64,000 bases of DNA from Peribacillus sp044761665 (GCF_044761665.1 NZ_JBIWCW010000016.1:1-64000), one strand, 5' to 3'; positions 17,873 through 26,194 are shown, counted from the stretch's first letter. Numbers and translations: made by a program. The notes: a model not told the origin generated them from the sequence alone.

Positions 17873-18015
17873 TAGTTTTCCTCCGTGATATCTCCTATTA
17901 ATAGTAACAGAATGTTCGATTATTTTCGCCCATTTTCGAACGTGGTCATACTACAGGAGGGAAGCTGTGATAGAATAAACGTATATGTGAAGCGGGTCGG
18001 TAAGGAGATGTCACT
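17873..18015. promoter_or_regulatory. divergent dctS / dctB control region
   Basis: A 143-bp spacer. It contains a direct repeat of ATTTTCG (about 17924 and 17934) inside a loose inverted repeat TTCGA...TCGAA, a possible regulator site. The binding protein gene has an AAGGAGATG site before its ATG. Promoter boxes are not clear. Confidence 0.35.
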
Positions 18016-19077
18016 ATGCGTGCTTATACGGGATACATTGTCTTGATTGGGATAGGCGTATTGATTGCGATTTATGTTGCCTTTCAATCGTTCTTTACAA
18101 GTTTTGGGTTCGATTTACCTAGAGATGAAGAACAGGTTGGAATGGAGGATCAAATCGTGATTAAATTCAGTCATGTGGTGGCTGAAAATACACCCAAGGG
18201 TCTAGCGGCAAGTCGGTTTGCTGCCCTTGTGGATGAATACACCGATCATCGTGTCAAAATTGAGGTGTATCCGAACCAATCGTTATATAGTGATCATCAA
18301 GAAATAGAGGCATTACAAGAGAATAAGGTTCAGATGATTGCGCCAACCACTTCAAAAATTACGAATATATCGAAAAAATGGATGCTTTTGGACTTGCCTT
18401 ATATTTTCCCCACCGATGAGGCGCTGCAAGAAGCGCTGAATGGGGAAGTGGGAGATGAGCTACTCAATCATTTACATGCGGTGGACATTAAGGGACTGGC
18501 ATTTTGGTCGAATAACTTCAAGCAAATAACCAGTAATGAGCAGATTCGCCATCCTGAGGATTTTGCCGGGAAAAACTTTCGAATCATGCCAAGTCCGGTG
18601 CTTGAAAGTCAATTTCAACATTTTGGAGCATCGACTTCGAGGCTGGAGTTTAACGATACATTCAAAAGCTTGGAAATCAATAAAACGGATAGCCAGGAAA
18701 ACACGATTTCCAATATCTATTCCAAGAAACTATATGAAGTGCAAAAGCATTTAACCATAAGTAACCATGGATATTTGGGGTATGTCGTCATGATGAATCA
18801 ATCTTTTTGGGAAGAGCTCCCCGTAGACATCCAGCAGCAAATCCAGCGGGCCATGGATGATACGACTTCTTGGCTTTGGGACAAGTCGAAGGAAATGAAC
18901 GAGACGCAGTTGCATGATATCGAGAAGAAATCCAATATCGAGATTTATACACTATCCGAAAAAGAGCGGAAGGAATGGATGGAAGCAATGACTGACATCT
19001 ACCCTGAATTCGAGTCAACCATCGGAAAAGACCTATTGGATAAAATGGAAAGAATAAGGGATAAATATATAGAATGA
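18016..19077 (+). CDS. dctB: DctB-like TRAP-type dicarboxylate-binding protein, likely co-sensor
   Basis: A 353-residue DctP/TRAP solute-binding protein. It has one N-terminal hydrophobic segment (residues 7-27) without a clear cleavage or lipobox, so it is probably membrane-anchored with the binding domain outside. The family core (VIKFSHVVAENTPKG at about 47, then AGKNFRIMPSPVLESQF near 190 with the conserved arginine) is intact. No TRAP membrane subunits (DctQ/DctM) lie nearby. In B. subtilis DctB, next to DctSR, acts as a sensor subunit with DctS; the divergent gene order here suggests the same. A bidirectional terminator follows. Confidence 0.82.
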   Translation: MRAYTGYIVLIGIGVLIAIYVAFQSFFTSFGFDLPRDEEQVGMEDQIVIKFSHVVAENTPKGLAASRFAALVDEYTDHRVKIEVYPNQSLYSDHQEIEALQENKVQMIAPTTSKITNISKKWMLLDLPYIFPTDEALQEALNGEVGDELLNHLHAVDIKGLAFWSNNFKQITSNEQIRHPEDFAGKNFRIMPSPVLESQFQHFGASTSRLEFNDTFKSLEINKTDSQENTISNIYSKKLYEVQKHLTISNHGYLGYVVMMNQSFWEELPVDIQQQIQRAMDDTTSWLWDKSKEMNETQLHDIEKKSNIEIYTLSEKERKEWMEAMTDIYPEFESTIGKDLLDKMERIRDKYIE

Positions 19078-19085
19078 TAAAATAA

Positions 19086-19127
19086 GAAGCCGGACTCAAT
19101 TTCAATGATTGAGTCCGGCTTCTTTTG
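19086..19127. terminator. bidirectional terminator between dctB and the DUF1540 gene
   Basis: A perfect 15-pair stem (19086-19100 with 19108-19122), a seven-base loop, and flanking A and T runs. Confidence 0.9.
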
Positions 19128-19130
19128 GTA

Positions 19131-19292
19131 TTACAACTCTTCAGCAGGTTTGAAGGTACGGCATCCAGTTTGGTGGCTAGTATGAGCCCGTTCTTCCGAA
19201 TAGTGCTCGATTTTTATCATATCCGCAGAACATCGATTGCCGTGCTTCCAAAAAGTACAGCTGTCAACAGCACATTTTACATCCTGAGCCAT
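19131..19292 (-). CDS. DUF1540 domain small cysteine-rich protein
   Basis: A 53-residue protein with four cysteines (CAVDSCTFW, then NRCSADM and GCRTF), the DUF1540 pattern that suggests a bound metal. GAGGAGGAG precedes the ATG at 19292, which decides the start; a longer frame from 19319 has no such site. It is a single gene between two terminators. Its function is unknown; such proteins are common in Bacillaceae and often appear in spores. Confidence 0.8.
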   Translation of the reverse strand: MAQDVKCAVDSCTFWKHGNRCSADMIKIEHYSEERAHTSHQTGCRTFKPAEEL

Positions 19293-19364
19293 ATGATCTC
19301 CTCCTCTATAATGGTACACCTATAGCTTTGAACAAAGGAAAGGCTATTACACTGTGTTAAAAAT

Positions 19365-19400
19365 GGAAAGAGGTGAATCCTTGAATGGACTCACCTCATG
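19365..19400 (-). terminator. terminator of the zinc-binding protein gene
   Basis: Stem 19370-19380 with 19387-19397 (GAGGTGAATCC arm, one mismatch), followed on the minus strand by a T-rich run. Confidence 0.8.
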
Positions 19401-19405
19401 TATGT

Positions 19406-20359
19406 TTATTGTAATGCCGTTTGTAATGTCTTGATGTTATTTTCCATGAGGCTGAAGTAATCTTCACCGGCTTCAATGTCTTTATCAGTCAAGACGGAAA
19501 GGTTATGGAATTCAAGTGCTTCCGCTCCCATTTCCTTTTGAATGATTTCGGTAAGCTTCGAACTGATATTTTGTTCATAAACGACATAGTGAAGATCTTC
19601 TTCCTTAGCCATGGTAACAATGCCGGCCAGTTGTTTTTGTGAAGGTTCACTGGACGATGTAAGACCGGTCACCCCGATTTGTTCAAGTCCGTAGCGTTCC
19701 TCCCAATAACCATAAGCGGAATGGGATACGATCACTTTATTCGTACGTCCAGCTTTGATGGTCTTCGCAAATTGCTTATCAAGTAACTTCAATTTATCGG
19801 AAAGCTCGTTAAATCGATTCGTAAAATACCCTTCCTGTTCCGGCAGTTGCTTTGTTAACTCATCCTTGATGGTATCAGCCATCTCGATGGAGTAAACCGG
19901 GTCAAGCCACAGATGAGGGTTGACGCCACCATGGTCATGGCCATCGTCTTCCTTTCCTTCATGATCATGATGTTCGGTTTCTTCTTGCTTATGTTCATCG
20001 ACTTCAACGGACTCACCCACAGCAATTGTAGAAACCCCTTCATCCTTTAAAATCGGTTTTGCTTTTGTCACGAACCCTTCCAGGTTATAGCCGATATAGA
20101 AAAATAGATCGGAATTAGCCATATTTACAATATCCTTTTGAGAAGGGTCGAAGGTATGCTCATCTGTACCGGGTGGGTAAATCGTTTCCACATTCACAAA
20201 TTCTCCCCCGATGGCTTCTGTGAAATATTCGAGTGGATAAACAGTCGTATGGATATCCAAAACATTTTTATCTTCATTCTTATTTTCCTCTGAGTTGCCG
20301 CAGCCGGTAAGAGCCAATGATGCAATAAGCGAAAGAGAAAGTAGGATTTTACTTTTCAT
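19406..20359 (-). CDS. znuA: zinc ABC transporter substrate-binding lipoprotein
   Basis: A 317-residue cluster A-I metal-binding protein of the ZnuA/AdcA/YcdH type. The signal peptide ends in the lipobox LTGC (C20). A histidine- and acid-rich loop (about residues 122-147) precedes GVNPHLWLDP, and the ligands around EHTFDPSQKD and VSHSAYGYWEERY are present. Two Zur-like boxes overlap the promoter region, which supports zinc rather than manganese. The permease and ATPase genes are not adjacent, so this is an orphan or a second binding protein of a distant transporter. Confidence 0.88.
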   Translation of the reverse strand: MKSKILLSLSLIASLALTGCGNSEENKNEDKNVLDIHTTVYPLEYFTEAIGGEFVNVETIYPPGTDEHTFDPSQKDIVNMANSDLFFYIGYNLEGFVTKAKPILKDEGVSTIAVGESVEVDEHKQEETEHHDHEGKEDDGHDHGGVNPHLWLDPVYSIEMADTIKDELTKQLPEQEGYFTNRFNELSDKLKLLDKQFAKTIKAGRTNKVIVSHSAYGYWEERYGLEQIGVTGLTSSSEPSQKQLAGIVTMAKEEDLHYVVYEQNISSKLTEIIQKEMGAEALEFHNLSVLTDKDIEAGEDYFSLMENNIKTLQTALQ

Positions 20360-20379
20360 GAAAAATGCTCCTTTATAAA

Positions 20380-20402
20380 TAATTCGTATTGATTACGATT
20401 TA
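20380..20402. promoter_or_regulatory. Zur-like box 1 upstream of the zinc-binding protein
   Basis: AATTCGTATTGATTACGATT closely matches the Bacillus Zur box (AAATCGTAATNATTACGATTT), with symmetric CGTA/TACG half-sites. It lies about 21 bases upstream of the start codon. Confidence 0.7.
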
Positions 20403-20415
20403 AAATGTATGGTTA

Positions 20416-20438
20416 AAAAACGAAATGATTACGATTTG
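20416..20438. promoter_or_regulatory. Zur-like box 2 with promoter elements
   Basis: AAACGAAATGATTACGATTT has one perfect half-site (ATTACGATTT) and one degenerate one. On the minus strand TTGCTT, 17 bases, TATTAT then TATAAT (roughly 20440-20480) lie just upstream, so the box would overlap the transcription start. Confidence 0.5.
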
Positions 20439-20485
20439 ATTATAGTATAATACAAAAAAAATATCTGGAAAGCAAGAGTTTTTTG

Positions 20486-20728
20486 TTAATGTCCTTTTTT
20501 TTGTTTTTTCTTTTTTTCTGGGACAAGGTCGATACCGCCTGGATGGAATGGATGGCATTTAAGAATCCTGATGATGGCAAGCCAGCTTCCTTTTATAGGG
20601 CCAAAACGGTTGACTGCTTCCAAGCCGTAATGGGAACAGGTAGGGTAGAAACGGCAGGTAGGCGGTTTTAATGGAGAAATGACAATTTGATAAAAACGTA
20701 TGACTCCCATGATCATTTTTTTTAACAA
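20486..20728 (-). CDS. yidD: membrane protein insertion efficiency factor YidD
   Basis: An 80-residue protein of the YidD family with the signature RFYQIVISPLKPPTCRFYPTC and CHPFHPGGIDLVP. The three cysteines of the family are present. An N-terminal amphipathic helix is followed by a lysine-rich tail. It is thought to aid YidC-dependent insertion. The start appears to be TTG at 20728, by similarity to MFKKLL-type starts in Bacillus; the ribosome binding site is weak. An internal ATG at 20716 is the alternative. Confidence 0.88.
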   Translation of the reverse strand: MLKKMIMGVIRFYQIVISPLKPPTCRFYPTCSHYGLEAVNRFGPIKGSWLAIIRILKCHPFHPGGIDLVPEKKKKQKKGH

Positions 20729-20921
20729 GACGCTTTCATCTCTTTTCGGATAAATTCACTATCGTTTATTATACCATATTTTTTTGGTTTTCAAGAAGGT
20801 TATAAAAGGATGTGGGAAAGAAAATTGGGCTTGTATGGATTATCGGCACAAATTTAAAAGGGTGAAATATATTGTATTTCAAGGTAAAATAGAAGAGACA
20901 TACAATTAAGGAGTGAATTAA

Positions 20922-21395
20922 ATGCCTTCAGTTGAAAGCTTTGAATTAGATCATGATGCTGTTAAAGCCCCCTATGTAAGACATTGCGGTGTCCATAAGG
21001 TTGGGACAGATGGTGTTGTTAATAAATTTGATATCCGTTTTTGCCAGCCGAACAAGCAAGCAATGAAGCCGGATACGATCCACACTTTAGAACATTTGCT
21101 AGCGTTTAACATCCGAAAGCATTCGGAACAGTACGATCATTTTGATATTATCGATATTTCGCCAATGGGCTGCCAAACGGGGTACTACCTAGTTGTCAGC
21201 GGTGAGCCGACCGTGACGGAAATCATCGACGTACTTGAAGATACGTTCAAGGATGCGCTGCAAATCACAGAAATTCCAGCTGCTAACGAGAAACAATGCG
21301 GCCAAGCCAAATTGCATGATCTTGAAGGAGCCAAGAAATTGATGAATTTCTGGTTATCACAAGATAAAGCGGACCTTCATAAAGTATTCGGTTAA
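20922..21395 (+). CDS. luxS: S-ribosylhomocysteine lyase (autoinducer-2 synthesis)
   Basis: LuxS cleaves S-ribosylhomocysteine to homocysteine and the AI-2 precursor in the activated methyl cycle. The 157-residue enzyme shows metal ligands H54 and H58 (HTLEH) and C126 (KQCGQ), and the catalytic C84 (PMGCQTGYY). AAGGAG precedes the ATG. It is a single-gene unit with its own terminator. It connects with metK further along the window, which makes the S-adenosylmethionine that feeds the cycle. Confidence 0.97.
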   Translation: MPSVESFELDHDAVKAPYVRHCGVHKVGTDGVVNKFDIRFCQPNKQAMKPDTIHTLEHLLAFNIRKHSEQYDHFDIIDISPMGCQTGYYLVVSGEPTVTEIIDVLEDTFKDALQITEIPAANEKQCGQAKLHDLEGAKKLMNFWLSQDKADLHKVFG

Positions 21396-21403
21396 TCTCT
21401 TGC

Positions 21404-21437
21404 AAAAATCCTGTCTTGGAAAAGACAGGATTTTTTT
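21404..21437. terminator. luxS terminator, also downstream of ytzI
   Basis: Stem AAAATCCTGTCTT/AAGACAGGATTTT followed by T. The ytzI stop codon lies at its right edge, so it serves both strands. Confidence 0.85.
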
Positions 21438-21591
21438 ATTTATCATGATCTTTTTGCTCTTCTTCGTTTTTTGGCAGGGGGTCAATGGGATCGACCGTAT
21501 GCTTGTAGCTGTAGCCTTTACCAATGGTCAGGACAGACAACCCCAGGACAATCAGAATCACTATAATGGATATCACTAAAACCGTAATCAT
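21436..21591 (-). CDS. ytzI: YtzI-like small membrane protein
   Basis: A 51-residue protein: one membrane segment at residues 2-22, then GKGYSYKHTVDPIDPLP and an acidic tail. The KGY-YKHTxDP segment after one membrane helix is that of YtzI, which also neighbours luxS in B. subtilis. AAGGGG lies before the ATG. Function unknown. Confidence 0.75.
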   Translation of the reverse strand: MITVLVISIIVILIVLGLSVLTIGKGYSYKHTVDPIDPLPKNEEEQKDHDK

Positions 21592-21653
21592 ATGGATAAC
21601 CCCTTTTTGTTATATATTAGGTTAATTTTAACATAAGTATTTGGACGAGGGAT

Positions 21654-21678
21654 GTTTCGATCTTTGCAGAACGGGAAC
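21654..21678 (+). promoter_or_regulatory. candidate SigB-type promoter of dps
   Basis: GTTTCG, 13 bases, GGGAAC resembles the general stress consensus GTTTAA-N12-14-GGGTAT. It lies 36 bases before the dps start. Known SigB control of Bacillus dps makes this reasonable. Confidence 0.45.
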
Positions 21679-21713
21679 TATATAACTATAACCAAATAAC
21701 GGAGGTAGATATT

Positions 21714-22154
21714 ATGGCTCAGAAAAAATTAGGGAAATTAGTGAACAAAGAAATTGCAAACTTCAACGTTCTTTATACAAAAATCCACAATTATCACTGG
21801 TTCGTAAATGGACCTCACTTCTTTGAACTTCACCAAAAATTAGAAGAATTATACACAGAAATCGGCACGGATATGGACGAGTTGGCTGAACGACTTCTTG
21901 CCATCGGCGAAAAACCAGTCGCTACACTTAAAGAGTATCTAGAATTGACCACTCTTGAAGAAGCAACTGGCAAGGAAAATACAGAAGATATGGTGCAAAG
22001 CGTCATAAACGACTTCGAACTGCTTTCTACGGAATTCCTGGAAATCATCGAAGCGGCTGAAGAGGAAGATCCTGTAACAGCCGACATGCTGACTAGCATG
22101 AAGAAAAGCTTGAATAAACACGCATGGATGCTACGTGCTTACTTAGGTAACTAA
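21714..22154 (+). CDS. dps: Dps family ferritin-like DNA-protecting protein
   Basis: A 146-residue mini-ferritin that stores iron and protects DNA from oxidative damage as a dodecamer. The ferroxidase ligands are visible in NYHWFVNGPHFFELH and EIGTDMDELAER (residues 26-65). ACGGAGG precedes the ATG. It is a single gene with its own terminator. Length is at the short end for the family and lacks a long N-terminal DNA-binding tail, apart from KKLGKLVNK. Confidence 0.92.
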   Translation: MAQKKLGKLVNKEIANFNVLYTKIHNYHWFVNGPHFFELHQKLEELYTEIGTDMDELAERLLAIGEKPVATLKEYLELTTLEEATGKENTEDMVQSVINDFELLSTEFLEIIEAAEEEDPVTADMLTSMKKSLNKHAWMLRAYLGN

Positions 22155-22164
22155 GCTTGAATGA

Positions 22165-22198
22165 GAAAGACTCTACTTCGGTAGGGTCTTTTTTTTTG
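22165..22198 (+). terminator. terminator of dps
   Basis: Stem AAGACTCTAC/GTAGGGTCTT with a TTCG tetraloop and a run of T. Confidence 0.9.
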
Positions 22199-22246
22199 AC
22201 AAGATTAAGGTATTGAAGGCAAGGAAAATCCCCAATCTGAAACTAA

Positions 22247-23155
22247 TTACCCACTAAGAGTCTTCGTACTGTTATCCTGTGTCTTCTCCTTACGGGCAAA
22301 TCGCCGAGTGCCTAGCACGCATAGCGCCACGGCAGTGTTCACGGCCACGAGGGCCAGGGTTACTTCCTCATTTAAAATGAATGAAGCAAGCAACAGCCCG
22401 AAAAATGGTTGAAGCAGCTGCAATTGTCCAACTGCCGCTGTACCCCCTTGTGAGAGGCCCCGGTACCAGAACACGAAGCCAATGAGCATGCTGAATAAAG
22501 ACACATAGGCAAGGCTGAAAAGAGCGGGTTCTCCGATGTTCGTCCACGATTTGGGCGAGAGATAGATCGAAAGCGGCAACATGAGGGGGAGTGATAGGAC
22601 GAGTGCCCAACAAATTACCTGCCAATCCCCGAGCCGCCGGGATAAACGGGCACCTTCTGCGTAACCGAGACCACATACGATGATGGAAGCGAGCATGAAT
22701 GCGTCGCCAATCGGCGATGATTCCCGATTATGGATGAAGGCATATCCTGCGACCAGAAAGCTGCCAATGAGCGAAAAGATCCAAAAGGAGAGGCGAGGAC
22801 GCTCGCCGCCACGTACGACCCCGAATATCGCGGTCGAGAGCGGAAGGAGCCCTATGAAGATGATGGCATGTGCCGATGTGACATATTGCAGGGCCAGGGC
22901 TGTCAACAGGGGGAAACCAACCACCACGCCCAACGCTATTACAATTAGCGGAACAATATCGCTTCTTCCAGGACGTTGTTGCTTGAATAGGAGAAGGAGG
23001 GCGCCTGCCAATACGCCTGCTATCGCCGCACGGCAGAATGTTAGGAATAATGGATCGATATCCGCTACAGCCAAGCGTGTCGCAGGGAGCGATCCGCTAA
23101 AAATCAGTACACCAATAAAACCGTTCACCCAACCATTCGTTGTTTTCTTCTTCAT
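22247..23155 (-). CDS. EamA family (DMT) permease
   Basis: A 302-residue membrane protein with ten predicted hydrophobic segments in two EamA repeats (about 10-140 and 150-285). This superfamily exports small metabolites or amino acids; the substrate cannot be read from the sequence. AGGAG precedes the ATG. It is divergent from a MocR-type regulator, which often controls such a neighbouring gene, so the substrate may be an amine or vitamin-B6-related compound. Confidence 0.85.
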   Translation of the reverse strand: MKKKTTNGWVNGFIGVLIFSGSLPATRLAVADIDPLFLTFCRAAIAGVLAGALLLLFKQQRPGRSDIVPLIVIALGVVVGFPLLTALALQYVTSAHAIIFIGLLPLSTAIFGVVRGGERPRLSFWIFSLIGSFLVAGYAFIHNRESSPIGDAFMLASIIVCGLGYAEGARLSRRLGDWQVICWALVLSLPLMLPLSIYLSPKSWTNIGEPALFSLAYVSLFSMLIGFVFWYRGLSQGGTAAVGQLQLLQPFFGLLLASFILNEEVTLALVAVNTAVALCVLGTRRFARKEKTQDNSTKTLSG

Positions 23156-23305
23156 GATAAATCACTCCTCAAATCACGTAACTCCTGAATTTTTTATCGT
23201 CATATTTCCTTTTAATGGATTACAATGAATATATACCGACAGTGACCTTTAATAAACGGCCAGTTTCCATAAATAAAACCATGCCAGTTAGGAGGAAGCA
23301 TAGAA

Positions 23306-24697
23306 GTGGATATCACGTTCTTCTTAAATAGAAATCTAGATATTCCCTTATATCAGCAGCTCTATCAACTATTCAAAAAAAACATGCAGGATGGCCATAT
23401 TCAAAAAGGAGTGAAACTTCCTTCCAAAAGGTTGCTTGCGGCTCAGCTTTCAATCAGCCAAACGACCGTAGAACGGACCTATGAACAGCTTGCTGCTGAA
23501 GGATATATTGTGAGTAAACCAAGAAGTGGCTGGTTCGCAGATTATGACGAAATTGATTTAATACATAGTGAAATGGCGAATAACCCGTCTATTAAGCCTG
23601 TTACAAGAGAGAAGGAGAACTGGATTGATTTTCATTATGGCAATGTGGATTCTGTCCATTTTCCTTTTTCCGCTTGGCGAAAAAGTATGGTCGGTAGTTT
23701 AGACCAATATGGTCAACAGCTTCATCGGCCAGGAGATATATTGGGGGAACTCGAGTTGAGGACGCTCATTGCCGAAAACTTATATCATTCCCGGGGTGTT
23801 CATTGTCGACCTGAACAGGTCATTTTAGGGGCGGGGAATCCGATTCTGTTGCAGATTCTATGCCAAGTCTTACGGAGGGATATTTCCATAGGGTATGAAG
23901 ATCCGGGATTTCCGAGGTCAAGGAAGATCTTTGAAATGAATTCCATGAAGATTATTCCCATTCCAGTGGATGAGGAAGGAATCTGTATGGATGGAATCCG
24001 AAAAGAAAATCCATCCCTTGTGTATGTGACCCCTTCACACCAATTTCCACTTGGCACCGTCATGACGTTTGATAGAAGAAGACAACTGCTAAAGTGGGCA
24101 GCAGAAAATCAATCATTCATCATTGAAGATGATTATGACGGCGAATATAGATACAGCGGACAACCAATTCCCTCCCTGCAAGGGCTAGACCAGCATGAAC
24201 GAGTCATCTTTATGGGGACTTTCTCTAAATCGCTTCTGCCTTCATTGCGCGTCAGCTATATGGTTCTTCCTTCATCTCTTTTAGAAAAAGGCCGCGAAAT
24301 CACATCCTTATATAAGCAAACGGTGTCTTGTCATGTCCAACTGACACTTGTGGAATTTATCAAAAAGGGAGAATGGCAGAAACACATCAATAAAATGAGA
24401 AAGCTATACCAAAGAAAGAGAGAGATTTTATTAGAGACTCTACAAAGTGAAATGGGAGAACAAGTGAAGGTTCGTGGAGGAGACACGGGACTGCATATCA
24501 TGCTTGATGTGAACTCTCATTTTAATGAAAAAGAGCTTATTGAAAAAGCAAAAGAGCAAGGCGTAAAAATATATCCCGCTTCACCGTTTTATACGAAGCA
24601 ACCTCCGGGCAACACCGTCTTCATCGGGTTCGCAGGAGTCTCAGAAGCAGACATCCGAGCGGGTATAAAAAAATTAAAAGCTGCATGGATGAATTGA
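23306..24697 (+). CDS. MocR/PdxR family transcriptional regulator (GntR-aminotransferase fusion)
   Basis: A 463-residue fusion. Residues 10-75 form a GntR winged helix (PLYQQLYQLFKKN, LPSKRLLAAQLSISQTTVERTYEQLAAEGYI). The rest is a class I aminotransferase-like domain with EDDYDGEYRY and the PLP lysine in GTFSKSLLPSLR. Such regulators sense pyridoxal phosphate or amino compounds. The start is GTG at 23306 after AGGAGG. It is divergent from the EamA permease and followed by a GNAT gene 27 bases later; the three may form one regulon. Confidence 0.88.
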   Translation: MDITFFLNRNLDIPLYQQLYQLFKKNMQDGHIQKGVKLPSKRLLAAQLSISQTTVERTYEQLAAEGYIVSKPRSGWFADYDEIDLIHSEMANNPSIKPVTREKENWIDFHYGNVDSVHFPFSAWRKSMVGSLDQYGQQLHRPGDILGELELRTLIAENLYHSRGVHCRPEQVILGAGNPILLQILCQVLRRDISIGYEDPGFPRSRKIFEMNSMKIIPIPVDEEGICMDGIRKENPSLVYVTPSHQFPLGTVMTFDRRRQLLKWAAENQSFIIEDDYDGEYRYSGQPIPSLQGLDQHERVIFMGTFSKSLLPSLRVSYMVLPSSLLEKGREITSLYKQTVSCHVQLTLVEFIKKGEWQKHINKMRKLYQRKREILLETLQSEMGEQVKVRGGDTGLHIMLDVNSHFNEKELIEKAKEQGVKIYPASPFYTKQPPGNTVFIGFAGVSEADIRAGIKKLKAAWMN

Positions 24698-24724
24698 ATG
24701 ATAGAAAAAAAGGGGGATTTTGTT

Positions 24725-25177
24725 ATGGAAACTAGTATGCGACTATTAGCAGAAAATGATTTAGAAGAAGCGGCACAACTATTCACTTGCGTATTTTCCT
24801 CCACTCCTTGGAACGAACCTTGGAGTGTTAAGACGTCTTACAGACGTTTATCGGATATAAGTCTGACGCCTGGGTACATTGGAATCGGTTATTTTGATTC
24901 CACTGACCGATTAATTGGGTTTTTAGTCGGGAATGAAGAGCAATGGGCTGATGGCAAGAGTTTTTATATCAATGAAATCTGTGTACGAGGAACCATTCAA
25001 CAAAAGGGGATCGGAACCCACTTGTTGACACATTTAAGTACTATCTTAACGGAGAAAAGAATTGATTCCGCCTACTTATCGACTGAGAGAGGCCAAGGCA
25101 AACCGGAGTTGTTTTTCTCTAAGAATGGCTATGCAACAAATGAAGCGAGGGTGGTAATGACAAGGGATATATCTTGA
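24725..25177 (+). CDS. GNAT family N-acetyltransferase
   Basis: A 150-residue acetyltransferase with the acetyl-CoA motif VRGTIQQKGIGTHLLTHL near residue 93. AAAGGGGG precedes the ATG at 24725, which I prefer to an upstream ATG at 24698. It lies 27 bases after the MocR gene and is probably cotranscribed. The substrate is unknown. Confidence 0.82.
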   Translation: METSMRLLAENDLEEAAQLFTCVFSSTPWNEPWSVKTSYRRLSDISLTPGYIGIGYFDSTDRLIGFLVGNEEQWADGKSFYINEICVRGTIQQKGIGTHLLTHLSTILTEKRIDSAYLSTERGQGKPELFFSKNGYATNEARVVMTRDIS

Positions 25178-25311
25178 ATGGATATATTTGAGATGAATTG
25201 CTTGCATTAAGAATCTGATTGTTGTATAAGAGTAGTGATTTTGTTAAGGTAAATGGATAGTTTTTCTAATAGTAGTTGGCAGAGAATAAGATTAACTTAG
25301 TGAGGTGCAGG

Positions 25312-25953
25312 GTGAAAAGTTCGAAAAAAAGAAAAAAAGAATCCGAAAAAACTTTAAAGAGCTTAAAGGTTCCAATAAATAAACATTTACCGCTTAGAGA
25401 AAATGAAGAAGTCGTTTCTCTTAGAACAAAGGAAGAGATAATAAACAGAATTATTCCTTTAACTATAGTCGCAGCGAAAGCAATGGAGGCTCCCCCAGAA
25501 AAAATCGAGGAATTTATTGAAAGGTATAACGCAAATAAACTATTTACTGAAGAAGAACATAATTTTCTATTAAAAAAACACTTCAATCATAACGAGGGAA
25601 TTCAGTACTCTTGGAAGTTAGAATGCATATGGCTGTTGCTTTGGTCCGTTAATTTAATATCCGATATAGGAGTTCCAGATAGTACGTGTAATGCTGAATT
25701 TGTTTTTGAAACGGTGCTTAGTAATACGAAACAGGATATGATGGATAAATCCACTTTAAAACCAATCAGTGATATATTAGATAGCCTTGATTTTATTTAT
25801 AGAGCACATTGGGCAGTAAGAGAAGCGCAATTAAATGACTTAATAATTCCAGAATCTCTAGATGAAGGCGTTGTCTATGAAAGACATTACACTCTTAATT
25901 GGCTAGTAAATTATATGGAGCAAGAATGGGAAGAAGTAAGTACAAATACTTAA
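25312..25953 (+). CDS. DUF4272 domain protein
   Basis: A 213-residue soluble protein. The DUF4272 core runs over about residues 40-205 (VVSLRTKEEIINRIIPLTIVA, YSWKLECIWLLLWSVN, DFIYRAHWAVREAQ). The N-terminal 18 residues are lysine- and arginine-rich. I prefer GTG at 25312 with GAGGTG just upstream, over TTG at 25276; spacing is short. The region is A/T-richer than its neighbours. Its function is unknown. It stands alone, without a toxin gene beside it. Confidence 0.72.
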   Translation: MKSSKKRKKESEKTLKSLKVPINKHLPLRENEEVVSLRTKEEIINRIIPLTIVAAKAMEAPPEKIEEFIERYNANKLFTEEEHNFLLKKHFNHNEGIQYSWKLECIWLLLWSVNLISDIGVPDSTCNAEFVFETVLSNTKQDMMDKSTLKPISDILDSLDFIYRAHWAVREAQLNDLIIPESLDEGVVYERHYTLNWLVNYMEQEWEEVSTNT

Positions 25954-26194
25954 ATGTTCCTATATATCATAAATACTTTTATGCTACTTTAGATATGATA
26001 GATCAGAGTTTGAACTGGAGTCTTACACTTAAACTAATAGGCTTTTGACTTCAATAACTAGGTTGCTGCGGCTATCTTTTTATGAACTAACGGAGGCTTT
26101 AGTGAAAGAAGATGCCTACAAAAAGAACTCAAGATGGGTTCTTTTCTTTTGATGAAATATAAAATTTAACGATAAATGAGCTTGCAGAAAAAAT
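25954..26194. other. intergenic remnant region with a hairpin
   Basis: No intact gene. A terminator-like hairpin lies at 26121-26150 (AAAAGAAC.../GTTCTTTT followed by T). Just before it is GAACTAACGGAGGCTTTAGTG followed by AAGATGCCTACAAAAAG, which looks like an intergenic repeat-like stretch seen in related genomes (memory only). At 26170-26209 a short frame reads TINELAEKIGVPK then stops, a possible helix-turn-helix remnant. Confidence 0.3.

Noticed and set aside
18016..19077. Complete TRAP transporter operon
   Set aside because: No DctQ or DctM membrane genes on either side; only the binding protein is present.
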